From: an uncultured Candidatus Poseidoniales archaeon | Lineage (GTDB): Archaea; Thermoplasmatota; Poseidoniia; Poseidoniales; Thalassarchaeaceae | Assembly: GCA_905182515.1 (NCBI GenBank) | Contig: CAJJBW010000008.1 | Span: 62,001-126,000 of the forward strand | Reading direction: 5' to 3' | Length of the DNA stretch: 64,000 bases | Part shown: positions 39,925-50,482 of the stretch, in pieces | How positions within the stretch are numbered: position 1 is the first letter of the stretch | How the letters are laid out: every line of letters starts with the position of its first letter | Notes under the pieces: generated by a model | Database searches by the model: none | Told to the model about the DNA's origin: nothing | The model's input: only the letters and a program-made list of their open reading frames with translations | Translations under genes and position numbers: made by a program

Positions 39925-42060
39925 TTAATTGTAGACAATAGGTAAGAAAGCATTAGCCGCATCTTCACAAGCATTAGCCACATCGTCTAATCTTTGCAGT
40001 ACTCTGTACATGTGGACAGCTGCCAATGGGTCATCACTTCCTTCACTAAAAACATAGCCTGCAGCCTTACTTTCTACTAAATCAGTCTCATGTTCCGAAA
40101 CATTAACTTTGTGAATTAAATCACGTAATTTATCTATATCTGTTTTAGTGTGGCCAGAAAGGGTCAAATTTCTTAGTTGGAGGACAGTATCTTCATAAAT
40201 GGATACCGTCCTTTTAACTGATTCAGCCATTTCCATTACCATTTCTCTGGCTTGTTTATTATCATATAATTCTCTAAAGGATAATTGCTCTGCCACATTC
40301 TGTGCATAGTCAGCAATCCTATCTTGACGACCTAACATGTAAATGAATTCATCACTATTTATTAATAACTTCCATTTGCTTTCTCCAATCTTGTTACGTA
40401 GCACATTCTTTAATTCATCTGCCCTTAATTCGGATTCAATTGTTGCTTTTATTTCTTTAGAGGGGTCTTCGCCCCTTGTCGCCTTTCCTACTGCAGTTAG
40501 CATGTGCTCTACTGTTTCTTCTACTATCACAGCATGAGAGTGGAATAATTCGAAAATAGTTGGCATAGAACCTCCATCTCCTCCCGCATCTGCTAGTGCA
40601 TCTTCTACGTGAATTTCATCATCTTTAGTTTTCCACATTACATATCCTACAAGCAGGAAAGAAATAGGTAATACTACGATTAACTTTAGCGGATCTGAAC
40701 CCATTGCCATATATATAGTCACTGAACCAAAAGCCGCAGCAGGTAAACTGGCAACCCATGATGCAAAAATCTTTCCAAATACTCTAAAATTCACGTTTTT
40801 TGCACCCCCTGCTAAACCAACTCCTACTACTGAACCAACAAGTGTATGCGTGGTAGAAACTGGAACTGCAAGGAATGGCATGGAGAATATTAGAATTGTT
40901 GTTGCGGCACCAAATTCTGCTGCAAAACCTCTAGTCGGAGTTATCTCAGTAATTTTGGTACCTATAGTTTCCATCACTCTCCACCCCCATGTCATTACAC
41001 CTACTGCAATACCTGCCGATCCAAGAAGAACGAGCCATAATGGAACATCAACCTTTGAAGATAACTCCCCTCCACTAGAAAGAATATCGTATACTGCAGC
41101 CATTGGCCCTATTGCGTTAGATCGATCATTAGCACCATGTGCAAACGCAACATATGCTGCAGTAATTATCTGCAACCATACGAATATTTTTTCCACACCT
41201 TGAAATCCGTCTCCTTTGGATCTAAATTCATATTTTCTCAATACAAACCACAGTATCGATGAGGCAATCAGCCCAATTAAGGCAGATACAAGTAGTGAAT
41301 TAATTGGAAACCAAGCATTTTCCGCAATCGGATTAAACACTCCATTTTCTTTTACTGGTAACCAATCATATTTGTTTTCAATCCATCCATTTGATTCAGC
41401 TTTGGCTATAAATCCCTTCAAAGCCTTAAATTGTAGTGCTAGTCCTAATGTAAAAAATGTCGGGAATGCTAATATTGGAGCTAACCATCTTGATCTTGCT
41501 ATTGGATCTACTGACTCTAAAATTAGTATTCTTACTATGAAAAATGTCAGGAATGCTAGGATTCCTCCTATCAATGGACTTGCAACCCATGACAACACAA
41601 CCTTACGAATAACATTCCAATCTATCAGTGAAGCACTATGCTGAACCTCGAGGACCAATCCTATGCCAACAATTCCTCCTATTATTGAATGAGTTGTGGA
41701 CACGGGTAATCCAAATCTAGTAGCTATTGTTAACCAAATTGCTGCAGCCATCATGGCAGAAATAAATCCATACATTAAATCATTTGCAAAATCATCTGTT
41801 ACAGTTTCAAAATCAACGGTCAGTATCCCTTTACGGACAGTGTCAGTAACTGCATCTCCTGCAAAAAAAGCACCAAAAAATTCGAATACAGCCGCTATAA
41901 CTACTGCCTGTTTCAAAGTCAATGCCCGAGACCCTACTGAAGTTCCCATTGCATTTGCGACATCATTGGCTCCGATATTCCATGCCATGTATGCACATAC
42001 AGCGATAGAAAGTATCAACACGACAGTCATAATGGGTTCCATATTTAATGCAGGATACAT
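39925..42060 (-). CDS. pit: PiT-family phosphate permease with C-terminal PhoU-like (DUF47-type) domain
   Basis: NIGANDVANAMGTSVGSRALT, FAHGANDRSNAIGPMAAV, PVSTTHTLVGSVVGVGL; C-terminal helical PhoU-like region. Confidence 0.92.
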   Translation of the reverse strand: MYPALNMEPIMTVVLILSIAVCAYMAWNIGANDVANAMGTSVGSRALTLKQAVVIAAVFEFFGAFFAGDAVTDTVRKGILTVDFETVTDDFANDLMYGFISAMMAAAIWLTIATRFGLPVSTTHSIIGGIVGIGLVLEVQHSASLIDWNVIRKVVLSWVASPLIGGILAFLTFFIVRILILESVDPIARSRWLAPILAFPTFFTLGLALQFKALKGFIAKAESNGWIENKYDWLPVKENGVFNPIAENAWFPINSLLVSALIGLIASSILWFVLRKYEFRSKGDGFQGVEKIFVWLQIITAAYVAFAHGANDRSNAIGPMAAVYDILSSGGELSSKVDVPLWLVLLGSAGIAVGVMTWGWRVMETIGTKITEITPTRGFAAEFGAATTILIFSMPFLAVPVSTTHTLVGSVVGVGLAGGAKNVNFRVFGKIFASWVASLPAAAFGSVTIYMAMGSDPLKLIVVLPISFLLVGYVMWKTKDDEIHVEDALADAGGDGGSMPTIFELFHSHAVIVEETVEHMLTAVGKATRGEDPSKEIKATIESELRADELKNVLRNKIGESKWKLLINSDEFIYMLGRQDRIADYAQNVAEQLSFRELYDNKQAREMVMEMAESVKRTVSIYEDTVLQLRNLTLSGHTKTDIDKLRDLIHKVNVSEHETDLVESKAAGYVFSEGSDDPLAAVHMYRVLQRLDDVANACEDAANAFLPIVYN

Positions 42061-42087
42061 ATTTAGTTTATCAATTTTGTAATATAG

Positions 42088-42101
42088 AATCTATATAGAT
42101 T
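42088..42101. promoter_or_regulatory. 14-bp perfect palindrome AATCTATATAGATT between pit and phoU
   Basis: read directly in divergent intergenic region 42061-42165. Confidence 0.6.
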
Positions 42102-42165
42102 TTTTAAAAACGTAATACTGCAGATTATATATAAGTATATATGTCAATCACTTTTCCCAAAAAAT

Positions 42166-43227
42166 ATGGCAGATAGAGGAAAGCAAATTTCCGAAGTTAG
42201 AAAAATACAATTAACTGGTGGGTCGACATATATAGTAAGTCTTCCCAAAAAATGGATTACAGAACATGGTTTGAAACCACGGGATCAAGTACGCATTGAA
42301 TGGCGTCCTTCTGGTACTTTGAGGATCATAGCAGACACATCTCCAATAACAAGTCAAAGGGAAGTTAGTATAGATTGCAATGAAATACCTGATCATATGA
42401 TTTACGACCATTTAGTGGCTGCTTACTTGTCTGGAGCGCATAGGATAATTATTCATGATTCTAATGAATTTTCCCGCCATCAAAGAAAAATATTTCGAGA
42501 ATTTGTAAAATCAACGAGGGGAATTGAAATAATTAATGACTTAGGTCAGAAAATAGAAATGATAAGCCTACTAAGTCCCTCAGAAATGCCATTATTCTCA
42601 AGTATCAATAGAATGTATTTATTAATATCTAGTCAAATAATGGATTTCTCTGAAGTCCTCATCGGCGGTAATGTCAGTATTCTCGATGACTCTTTTGATA
42701 GAGAAAATGAAGTAGATGCTCTGCGATTACTTCTTGAGAGACAAGTTGGGCAGATTTTGGAATCTGCAAGCATAGAAGGCTCATTAGGAACGTCGAGATG
42801 GGAAGCTTCAGAATTATGTAAATTAGTCAGGACTTTAGAAAGAATGGGTGATCATAGCCATAACTTATGTGATTTAACAAGATCATACAAAGTCCCTAAA
42901 TCACTCAATATGGAATCTTTACCTGTGTCAGTAATACCAATATGGCAGGCATCTATAAAATTATTAATTTCAAATTTGAAAAAGAAGAAGATTTCAGAAA
43001 TACATAAAGCGAAATCCCAATTAATATCTGCCAAAGAAAACTTGATGCAATATGAAGAAGAATTACGAAGTAGTAAGATTAGTTTAGAAAGTGCGTTATT
43101 CTTGGATAGGATGTCTGAATCACTTAGAAGAATATGTGCATATTCGATAAATATGGCTGAAATTTTGATGAATATACAGACTCATAGAGATTCTAGAGAA
43201 GTTTATTCCTCATCAATGGTCAATTGA
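42166..43227 (+). CDS. phoU: PhoU-like phosphate uptake regulator with N-terminal AbrB/SpoVT domain
   Basis: VRKIQLTGGSTYIVSLPKKWITEHGLKPRDQVRIEW; PhoU helical repeats with RMGDHSHNLCDL. Confidence 0.88.
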   Translation: MADRGKQISEVRKIQLTGGSTYIVSLPKKWITEHGLKPRDQVRIEWRPSGTLRIIADTSPITSQREVSIDCNEIPDHMIYDHLVAAYLSGAHRIIIHDSNEFSRHQRKIFREFVKSTRGIEIINDLGQKIEMISLLSPSEMPLFSSINRMYLLISSQIMDFSEVLIGGNVSILDDSFDRENEVDALRLLLERQVGQILESASIEGSLGTSRWEASELCKLVRTLERMGDHSHNLCDLTRSYKVPKSLNMESLPVSVIPIWQASIKLLISNLKKKKISEIHKAKSQLISAKENLMQYEEELRSSKISLESALFLDRMSESLRRICAYSINMAEILMNIQTHRDSREVYSSSMVN

Positions 43228-43322
43228 TTTTACCTAACTCTCCAAAACATAATTTTATTATTATGAGCACACACTATAATATGTAAAGATACTCAGCATG
43301 AGATACAAATTATTGTAGAAGG

Positions 43323-44078
43323 TTGGGTAAAGGGGGATTAAAAATGTCAAAAGAAGGTATTTTAATTGCTGTAGAAGGAATGGATGGCTCTGGTAAAAGT
43401 ACCCAAGCCAAATTACTCTACCATTGGTTACGTGCAAAAGGACTCCCTGTGTATCATACTGAATGGAATTCAAGTAAGATAGTAAAACAAGCAACTGAAA
43501 TAGGGAAAAATGAAAGAAGACTATTGCCAAGAACATTCCATCTAATTCACGCTGCAGATTTTGCTGACCGTTGGGCTAAACAAATAGAACCAGTTTTAAA
43601 AATAGGTGGAATAGTAATATGTGATCGTTACAAATATACTGCTATGGCAAGAGATGGATCTAGAGGAGTCCCTCTGGAGATGATAGAAAAAACATATTCA
43701 TTTGCCAGAGAGCCCGATTTAACTATATATTTTGATGTTCCAGTTGATACAAGCTATGATAGAATAGCCAAGGGCAGAGGGGCACTAAAGCATTATGAAG
43801 CCGGAATGGATATGAACTGGTCATCAGACCCCTTTGAATCATATCGTATCTTTCAGTCAAAAGTTTCAGAAATATATGCCCAATTAGTTAAAAAAGGTAG
43901 AATAATGCGCTTAGATGCCACTGGAACTGTCCCTGAAGTCCAAAAAAGAACTAGGATTATGTTTGAAAATTATATAGATTTATCTAATATATTTGTTATT
44001 GACCATGCTGATAGATTGGCTGAAAACCTTAATCAGTCGGATATAGATTGGTTAAGTTATAAAGAAGGAGTTGAATAA
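43323..44078 (+). CDS. tmk: thymidylate kinase
   Basis: AVEGMDGSGKSTQAKLL, ICDRYKYTAMA; start may be ATG 43344. Confidence 0.9.
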   Translation: MGKGGLKMSKEGILIAVEGMDGSGKSTQAKLLYHWLRAKGLPVYHTEWNSSKIVKQATEIGKNERRLLPRTFHLIHAADFADRWAKQIEPVLKIGGIVICDRYKYTAMARDGSRGVPLEMIEKTYSFAREPDLTIYFDVPVDTSYDRIAKGRGALKHYEAGMDMNWSSDPFESYRIFQSKVSEIYAQLVKKGRIMRLDATGTVPEVQKRTRIMFENYIDLSNIFVIDHADRLAENLNQSDIDWLSYKEGVE

Positions 44079-44753
44079 TTGCCTTACCCTGGTAAATTGA
44101 TAGTTATCGAGGGTGCTGACCAAGTAGGGCGTAGCCTTCATGCAAGATTATTATCAGCAAGGTTAGAGGCCCATGGAATTGCAACCCAAACCATAGGACT
44201 TGCCCGTTCTAAATTAATGGGAGAATTACTAAAATCTCATACTAATGATATTCATCACTTGAACTGGAGGACTAGGGCTTTATTATATGCTACAGATTTA
44301 CATGATCAAATAAAAAATGATGTCCAACCATTACTAAATGCCGGATTCGTAATCATCTCAGATAGGTATGATTTAACACCAATAATAAGAGAAAAAGTTA
44401 GAGGAGGAGATCCGGAATGGATAAAAGACCTTTACTCTGAAATACCTATTCCAGATTCAGTTTTAATATTACATTGTGGTCCAAGAAGGTTATTGAATAG
44501 AATAATGTTTGGAGAAAAATTAGAAACCCTAAATCACTTTGAATCAGGAATGGATTTAGCATTATCTACATCAATAACATCTTCTTTCCTCAAATATCAA
44601 AAATTGTTGAGGCAAGAATTTGAGATAGTGGGAGAAGAATCAGGAGCAGTCTTGATTCCAACAAGAGGTACAGTTGAGAATGTTCATGATAAAATTTGGA
44701 AACAAATTCAACCCATAATTGGAAAATTAATTCAACCAATTAATAATGGTTAA
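44079..44753 (+). CDS. thymidylate kinase paralogue with degenerate Walker A
   Basis: VIEGADQVGRSLHARLL, IISDRYDLTP; begins immediately after tmk stop (TTG start). Confidence 0.85.
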   Translation: MPYPGKLIVIEGADQVGRSLHARLLSARLEAHGIATQTIGLARSKLMGELLKSHTNDIHHLNWRTRALLYATDLHDQIKNDVQPLLNAGFVIISDRYDLTPIIREKVRGGDPEWIKDLYSEIPIPDSVLILHCGPRRLLNRIMFGEKLETLNHFESGMDLALSTSITSSFLKYQKLLRQEFEIVGEESGAVLIPTRGTVENVHDKIWKQIQPIIGKLIQPINNG

Positions 44754-46198
44754 CCTATTAATGACACGATTAGTTCAGCCTGAGTTAAGTAAATTAAAAG
44801 TCCTATTCCAGCAAATATCATCATCCAAGATCCAGTAGATTTTATTATTAAAGATGATTTTCTTAGAGTCTGAATCATATTTTTTCTCCCTGAACTAACT
44901 AATACTGTGACAATTATCATCAGGGCAGTAACAGATATAATTAGTCCAGCAATTCCTGAAATAAAGGCAACATTGCTAATCGTAATCAACCATGCCATAA
45001 ATGGAAAAACTGCAGCTGCAGTGCAATCTACAGAGGCAGCTGAATACCCAATTCCCCAAATATACATATTCTTCCGAGGTGTAAATATATCATCTTGTTC
45101 AGTATTTTGGTACTTATCAAGTATTTTCTGAGTCTTGGCCAAGATATTTGAAGTCCAGCCAAGCAACATCAATACCCCAAGTATAACTAATATCAATGCA
45201 ACCATAATTGCAATATCATGTAATGCCCCTGATAAATTTACCACTCCATTAAGTCCAAAAATAATCAATCCTATGATTGAGAAAAAAGTTAATTGCCCCA
45301 ATGCTGCAAATCCCCCTACTTCGAAAGAATTCGGTATTCTTCCAGAGATTTTCCCATTCTCTCTTAATTCATCTTCCCGCATTCCTAAATTTAGATAATA
45401 AGTAATAAAAGATGGTAAAACTGGAAAAGCACAAGGGCTAAAGTATACTAACACTCCAACGAATAATCCAATAAAAAATACACCCAATATGGAATTATCA
45501 GTTTTTGTAAGGCCAAAACGTAATCCTTCTGCCTCTCCTATGTTGGCCATCTCAACTGCAGAATCAAACGATTCCCATTGATCCAGTGGGAAGCCAGTAT
45601 TTTCTCTCGAAACTGCAAAACCTTCATGATCTATGACCAGAATGTAAGGGGGAAGCCTGACATTATAGTACTCTAGGATATCTCCTCCACCTTCTTCTAA
45701 TATTATGACATCATTACCTCCATTGGCCACTGGCCATCTCATATATTTGTTTGAATTTTCGTCACCAAATGTACTATTAATATTGTCATAAGTCTCTATT
45801 GCATACCAAGAAGCGATTGAAAGCACTACTATCGGATACTCTCCTTGTAAATTATTCCAATCATCAAAATTTTTATCAATATGTGCTTGAACTAAGTGAC
45901 AATTGCTACAATCTATCGCCATGAAATCTAATATGACAACACTTCCACGTAATTCTGATAGTTTTACCATCCCATCTCCATCATCGTCAATTAAACTATC
46001 AATACCAGTTCTATTCATTGTTGGAACTATGAAATCTGGTGTTACTTTGACATCATCAGAAATTCCATACATGGACGTCGAAATTCCAAACAATGAAAGT
46101 GAGGAATATCCAATTATGCTAAATAATACTATTGCTATGCCAAACGATTTCCACGTATCTTTCTCCTTCAAGATACTGAAGTCAAGAGTGTTTACCAC
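44750..46198 (-). CDS. thioredoxin-like domain fused to CcdA/DsbD-type membrane protein
   Basis: VVILDFMAIDCSNCHLVQAH followed by 6+ TMs with YFSPCAFPVLPSFITYYL and SAASVDCTAAAVFPF. Confidence 0.87.
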   Translation of the reverse strand: MVNTLDFSILKEKDTWKSFGIAIVLFSIIGYSSLSLFGISTSMYGISDDVKVTPDFIVPTMNRTGIDSLIDDDGDGMVKLSELRGSVVILDFMAIDCSNCHLVQAHIDKNFDDWNNLQGEYPIVVLSIASWYAIETYDNINSTFGDENSNKYMRWPVANGGNDVIILEEGGGDILEYYNVRLPPYILVIDHEGFAVSRENTGFPLDQWESFDSAVEMANIGEAEGLRFGLTKTDNSILGVFFIGLFVGVLVYFSPCAFPVLPSFITYYLNLGMREDELRENGKISGRIPNSFEVGGFAALGQLTFFSIIGLIIFGLNGVVNLSGALHDIAIMVALILVILGVLMLLGWTSNILAKTQKILDKYQNTEQDDIFTPRKNMYIWGIGYSAASVDCTAAAVFPFMAWLITISNVAFISGIAGLIISVTALMIIVTVLVSSGRKNMIQTLRKSSLIIKSTGSWMMIFAGIGLLIYLTQAELIVSLIG

Positions 46199-46241
46199 GA
46201 TAGTCCGTCCGAGTCCCTACTTTTGATTACTATGAAGGATA

Positions 46242-47027
46242 CTATTCCCACCCTGCTTCATTTGCCAATGTTTCAACCCCTCTTTTTGATATAATCTCCA
46301 GTGCTGGTTGATATATTTTCCAAGATATGATCCCAATAATCGCACCACTAAATAAATCAAACATGTAATGCTGCTTGGTTGTTAGGATACTTATGCATAA
46401 TAAAACCCATTCAATCCATAGCACCATTATGAAGAAATTAGAGAATTTACTTTGAGAGTAATTATTTTGTATCCAATATGTCATCAAACGAGCTAAGAAA
46501 TATGAATGTACAATGTGCAAGCTCGGCCAAGCATTCCAGGGCTTATCAGATGTATGTATAAATTCAAAAAGTATGATTTCTAAACCATTCATTGAATCCC
46601 AATTTATTGAATCACGCATATCTATTTCAGCAGGAAAAATAAGAAAAAATATTACGCAAAACAAATTAACTAATATCAATATCTGCATTGCAATTATTAA
46701 TTCCATCCTTCCTTTGTCATTTTTTGGAGTAAGGATCAATGTTGTAGGGTAGAATAGATATAATGCGGTATAGGGAATAATCATCCAATTAATTACTGGT
46801 ATTGACCTATCATATGAGCTTTCAGGAAAAATCTTGAAAGTATCATCTAGATACATATCTGCAATATTATTGGATCCAAAATATGGAATTGCAATGAAAA
46901 TGGCTCCCAAAATAAAAATTTCAAAAATAAACCAATTCCCATTGAAAATATTACGTCTACTCCAAGTAGACGCCCAAAATTTTCTCCAAGGGGCAATTAA
47001 TGTAGAAAACAAGCCCGTATCATTCAT
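46242..47027 (-). CDS. PAP2-family membrane phosphatase
   Basis: PWNAWPSLHIVHSYFLARL ... TTKQHYMFDLFSGAIIG. Confidence 0.85.
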   Translation of the reverse strand: MNDTGLFSTLIAPWRKFWASTWSRRNIFNGNWFIFEIFILGAIFIAIPYFGSNNIADMYLDDTFKIFPESSYDRSIPVINWMIIPYTALYLFYPTTLILTPKNDKGRMELIIAMQILILVNLFCVIFFLIFPAEIDMRDSINWDSMNGLEIILFEFIHTSDKPWNAWPSLHIVHSYFLARLMTYWIQNNYSQSKFSNFFIMVLWIEWVLLCISILTTKQHYMFDLFSGAIIGIISWKIYQPALEIISKRGVETLANEAGWE

Positions 47028-47060
47028 GGGTTTGCCTAACAGATTCTGTATTTGAGATTA

Positions 47061-47687
47061 TCACTCATCACTCAATATTTGGGCATTAATATACACTATC
47101 CTATCTGATAATTGATTTGCAGTTTTAGGGTCATGAGTTACATATATGGCTGAAATATTTAATTTTTTTAATAACGATCTGACTTCAATAGCCAAATCTT
47201 CTTTTATATTGGCGTCTAGGCTAGATAATGGTTCATCTAATAAAATCATTTTAGGTTTAGCAATCAACGACCTCGCTAGTGCAACTCGCTGGGCCTCTCC
47301 TCCCGATAAAGTGTGAATCTTTCTCTTGCCATAATCAGATAGTCCAACTAAATCTAATATCTCATCAATCTCTTTAATATCGGATTTTTTATCTAATCCA
47401 AATTTTAAATTTCCTCTAACATCGAGATGGGGGAATAATGCTAATTTTTGAAAAACCATTCCAATTTCTCTTTTTTCAGGAGGAATATTTTCTAAATTTT
47501 TGCCATTGAAATATACATATCCAGAATCTAAAGTTTCCAAACCACATATTATTTTTAGAAGAGTAGATTTACCCGAGCCTGAAGGCCCAAGTAAAGCTAC
47601 TATTTCTCCTTGCCTGACTTCTAGATTGAAATTAGAAAGGATTGTTTTTGAATATGATTTATTTATTTGTTTACATATTAACATCAA
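47061..47687 (-). CDS. thiQ: ABC transporter ATP-binding protein, thiamine/iron type
   Basis: LLGPSGSGKSTLLKI, LSGGEAQRVALARSL, ILLDEPLSSLD. Confidence 0.85.
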   Translation of the reverse strand: MMLICKQINKSYSKTILSNFNLEVRQGEIVALLGPSGSGKSTLLKIICGLETLDSGYVYFNGKNLENIPPEKREIGMVFQKLALFPHLDVRGNLKFGLDKKSDIKEIDEILDLVGLSDYGKRKIHTLSGGEAQRVALARSLIAKPKMILLDEPLSSLDANIKEDLAIEVRSLLKKLNISAIYVTHDPKTANQLSDRIVYINAQILSDE

Positions 47688-49342
47688 AATTCCCCTCCTC
47701 TACCAACTGGTCTAAATCGCTCCACGCCAATAAATAATATTAATGTCATTAAAAGAAGTACCGTGCCTGCTGCATTCGCTACTGATCTAAGTAATGGATC
47801 ATATCCGGGACGGCTCAATATATTGCCAATCATAACTGGGATTGTTGTATATTCTGTAAACCTTAGGACAACCCATGATGCCCCAAACTCTCCTAAAGAA
47901 ATAGCAAATACTAAACTAGATGCAACTATTATTGAGGGGGCTAAAATAGGAATTTTAATTGTCATAAGCCTTTTCAAATATCCTGCACCAAGTAATGCAG
48001 CCGATTGTTCAAACTCTGGATTAAGATTTCTCATTGCCGGCAATAATACCCTTACTACGAATGGAGTTGCCAACATTAAATGCCCATAAATTGGAATCCA
48101 CCAAACTCGGGCTAATTCTGGCTCAGTTCGAATTATTCCCACTAACACTCCAAGGCCAACCATAACTGCAGATAAAGCAAGAGGGAACATAACTAAAATA
48201 TCCAATATTGTACTAAATTTAGAATCTTCTTTTTCTAATTCATTGATACTATCCGAAAGTACAAATCCTATTGGTAAGGAAATTAAAACTGTTAAAAATG
48301 CATATGATAAAGAAGAATATAATGATTGATATACATTCGTGGGAGAATGAGTCCCTCCAAAAGCTGCAACCCAACCTTGAGTTGACCAAATCATGACTCC
48401 ATTTTCTCTAACTAGGAAAGAAGATGAAATTAATGCAAACAATGGAGAAATAATAAATATTAACATCATTAAAATATATAATCCACGAATACTAAAAAAA
48501 GACACTTCTTTACGACTGTCCTTTAGACTAGAAAGATGATGCCCTTGAGATCTAGATTGTAATTTTGAAGATATCGCCAAAGCCAAAATAATAGTTAGTA
48601 ATTGGATACTTGAGGAAGCAAGTACGATCTCAGACGGTGCCCTACCCAAGGCAGGTATCTCCACTCCAGCCCATTCTGCTTGATTAGACATAACTACTTC
48701 CAAATTTCTTTTGGCAGGAACAAGAAATTTAACCAAAGCAAATGATGTAAATGAAAAAACAAATACCAAAGATGCCGATGCGATTATATTCGGCAAAAGG
48801 AGAGGCCCCCAAAGTCTTCCAAATCTCTTCAATTTAGTATTGCCTGAAGGCAATAGTCGTGCTGCATCCTCATAAGATTCTTCGATGGTCGAAAGTATTG
48901 GCTCACAAAATCTTACTACTAGTGCCAAATTGAACCAAGCATGAGCCAATAATAGTGAATATATTCTTAAATCTTGAGAATTATTATCTCCAAATATAAC
49001 TTCAAACCAATCTAAAAGTGATAAGAATCCCATTGCAACTAAAATCGAAGGCATCACAAAAGGTACGGTAAATATACTTCGCAGTATGATATGATACCTC
49101 CATTTATATCTCCCTAAATTCCAGGCTAATGGAATTCCAATAATCATGGTTAATATTGTCGAAGAGATAGCAACAAAAAACGTAAATGAAATAGAACCCT
49201 GGGTCTGAAACCTACTATCAAAATTTCTTAGAGTTTCTAGTATTGTTTGTTCGGCTACAATTTCAAGTTGTTGCCATGATATGAGGGGCGGTACTAATAC
49301 AAGCATTGACCAAATTACTACTATTAGTATTTTTATTTTCAT
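47684..49342 (-). CDS. thiP: ABC transporter permease, two fused membrane units (ThiP-like)
   Basis: 12-TM pattern with two EAA-type loops (EESYEDAARLLPSG..., EFEQSAALLGAGYLKRLMTIKIPIL). Confidence 0.85.
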   Translation of the reverse strand: MKIKILIVVIWSMLVLVPPLISWQQLEIVAEQTILETLRNFDSRFQTQGSISFTFFVAISSTILTMIIGIPLAWNLGRYKWRYHIILRSIFTVPFVMPSILVAMGFLSLLDWFEVIFGDNNSQDLRIYSLLLAHAWFNLALVVRFCEPILSTIEESYEDAARLLPSGNTKLKRFGRLWGPLLLPNIIASASLVFVFSFTSFALVKFLVPAKRNLEVVMSNQAEWAGVEIPALGRAPSEIVLASSSIQLLTIILALAISSKLQSRSQGHHLSSLKDSRKEVSFFSIRGLYILMMLIFIISPLFALISSSFLVRENGVMIWSTQGWVAAFGGTHSPTNVYQSLYSSLSYAFLTVLISLPIGFVLSDSINELEKEDSKFSTILDILVMFPLALSAVMVGLGVLVGIIRTEPELARVWWIPIYGHLMLATPFVVRVLLPAMRNLNPEFEQSAALLGAGYLKRLMTIKIPILAPSIIVASSLVFAISLGEFGASWVVLRFTEYTTIPVMIGNILSRPGYDPLLRSVANAAGTVLLLMTLILFIGVERFRPVGRGGEF

Positions 49343-49351
49343 ACAATCGTC

Positions 49352-50437
49352 TCAAACTACTGCAGCATCCCATTCATCTAGCCAATTAGCAATTCCCTCA
49401 TTTATGGACGAAATATTCATTTCACAATCTACGGGAACTATGGAATGCCAATTATAACCAAAATCTTCAATTATCCCTCCTCCTTCAATGGCAGGATACA
49501 TCCAATTGATCGTAGACATTTGAGAATTTATTTCATTAGATACCAGCCAATCAACAAAAATGTTCGCTGATAAATGTTCATCAGTTCCTTTCAGTAAAGA
49601 TACATACTCAATTTGAGAAAATGAAGCGCCATCTATGTTTAGTGCTACTGATGTAGTCCAATTTTCTCCATAATATGCCTCAACCCCTGGTGAATGGCAA
49701 TATGAGACTACAGCATGTGCATCTCCTATGAAACCGTCCCCCCATTGTCCATAGCCTCCTGAATAATGCGTTTCATATGCCATGGTCCAGCTGTCTGCAA
49801 TTATTACATTATTATCTTTCATATCGCTCCACCAATTTGTATAATCAGATTGCTCATCTATGTCATTATTAAAATAATCAACAGTTGATATAAAAAAGGC
49901 ACGCCCAGGGCTACTTGTACGAGGATTCTCTACGGCTATTTTACCATCCCAACTAGTGTCTGTGAAATTCCATAAAGATGTCGGGATGCTGATATTTTCT
50001 CCATCTACATAATTAGAATCATAGTTTATACATACACTGCCTACATCAAAAGGAATGGCTAGGTTTCCATCATATGAGGAAAGGGCACGATTAGAAAATA
50101 TAGTCCTATCGGTATCCAATGGTTCGAATAATTCTGCTGCCAATGCTGTGCCAAGATAGGAGTTATCTATGCCCAATGACAAATCAAATAACCCGGTTCC
50201 TTTAGTTTGTATTACTGTTGATAATACTCCTCCTGCATCACCTGCCCTAGTTATTTCAACATTTATTCCAGTTTCATTTGTAAATTGTTCCAATAAATTT
50301 TGGCTAATTCCAAATGCATCATATGATACAATATTCAAATTTTTACCTTCCTCTCCATCACTCAAACATCCAGCAAACATCGAAAAAGTAAACATCAAGC
50401 ATATCAATATAGATTTTTTTATTTTTTTATTTTTCAT
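49352..50437 (-). CDS. thiB: thiamine-type ABC substrate-binding lipoprotein
   Basis: lipobox FSMFAGCLSD; LNIVSYDAFGISQNLLEQFTNETGINVEI; GGAGGATT Shine-Dalgarno-like sequence upstream. Confidence 0.82.
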   Translation of the reverse strand: MKNKKIKKSILICLMFTFSMFAGCLSDGEEGKNLNIVSYDAFGISQNLLEQFTNETGINVEITRAGDAGGVLSTVIQTKGTGLFDLSLGIDNSYLGTALAAELFEPLDTDRTIFSNRALSSYDGNLAIPFDVGSVCINYDSNYVDGENISIPTSLWNFTDTSWDGKIAVENPRTSSPGRAFFISTVDYFNNDIDEQSDYTNWWSDMKDNNVIIADSWTMAYETHYSGGYGQWGDGFIGDAHAVVSYCHSPGVEAYYGENWTTSVALNIDGASFSQIEYVSLLKGTDEHLSANIFVDWLVSNEINSQMSTINWMYPAIEGGGIIEDFGYNWHSIVPVDCEMNISSINEGIANWLDEWDAAVV

Positions 50438-50482
50438 TTTTTTAATCCTCCTCTCACAAAGTCAAATTTAATTTTATATAAT

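Noticed and set aside
39707-39928. 73-aa plus-strand ORF MTNHVDLLSIAF...
   Set aside because: Opposite strand clearly encodes eL40; no recognisable protein in the plus frame.
40850-42082. Plus-strand ORFs of 117, 142 and 128 aa
   Set aside because: Antisense to the PiT permease; composition mirrors its hydrophobic codons.
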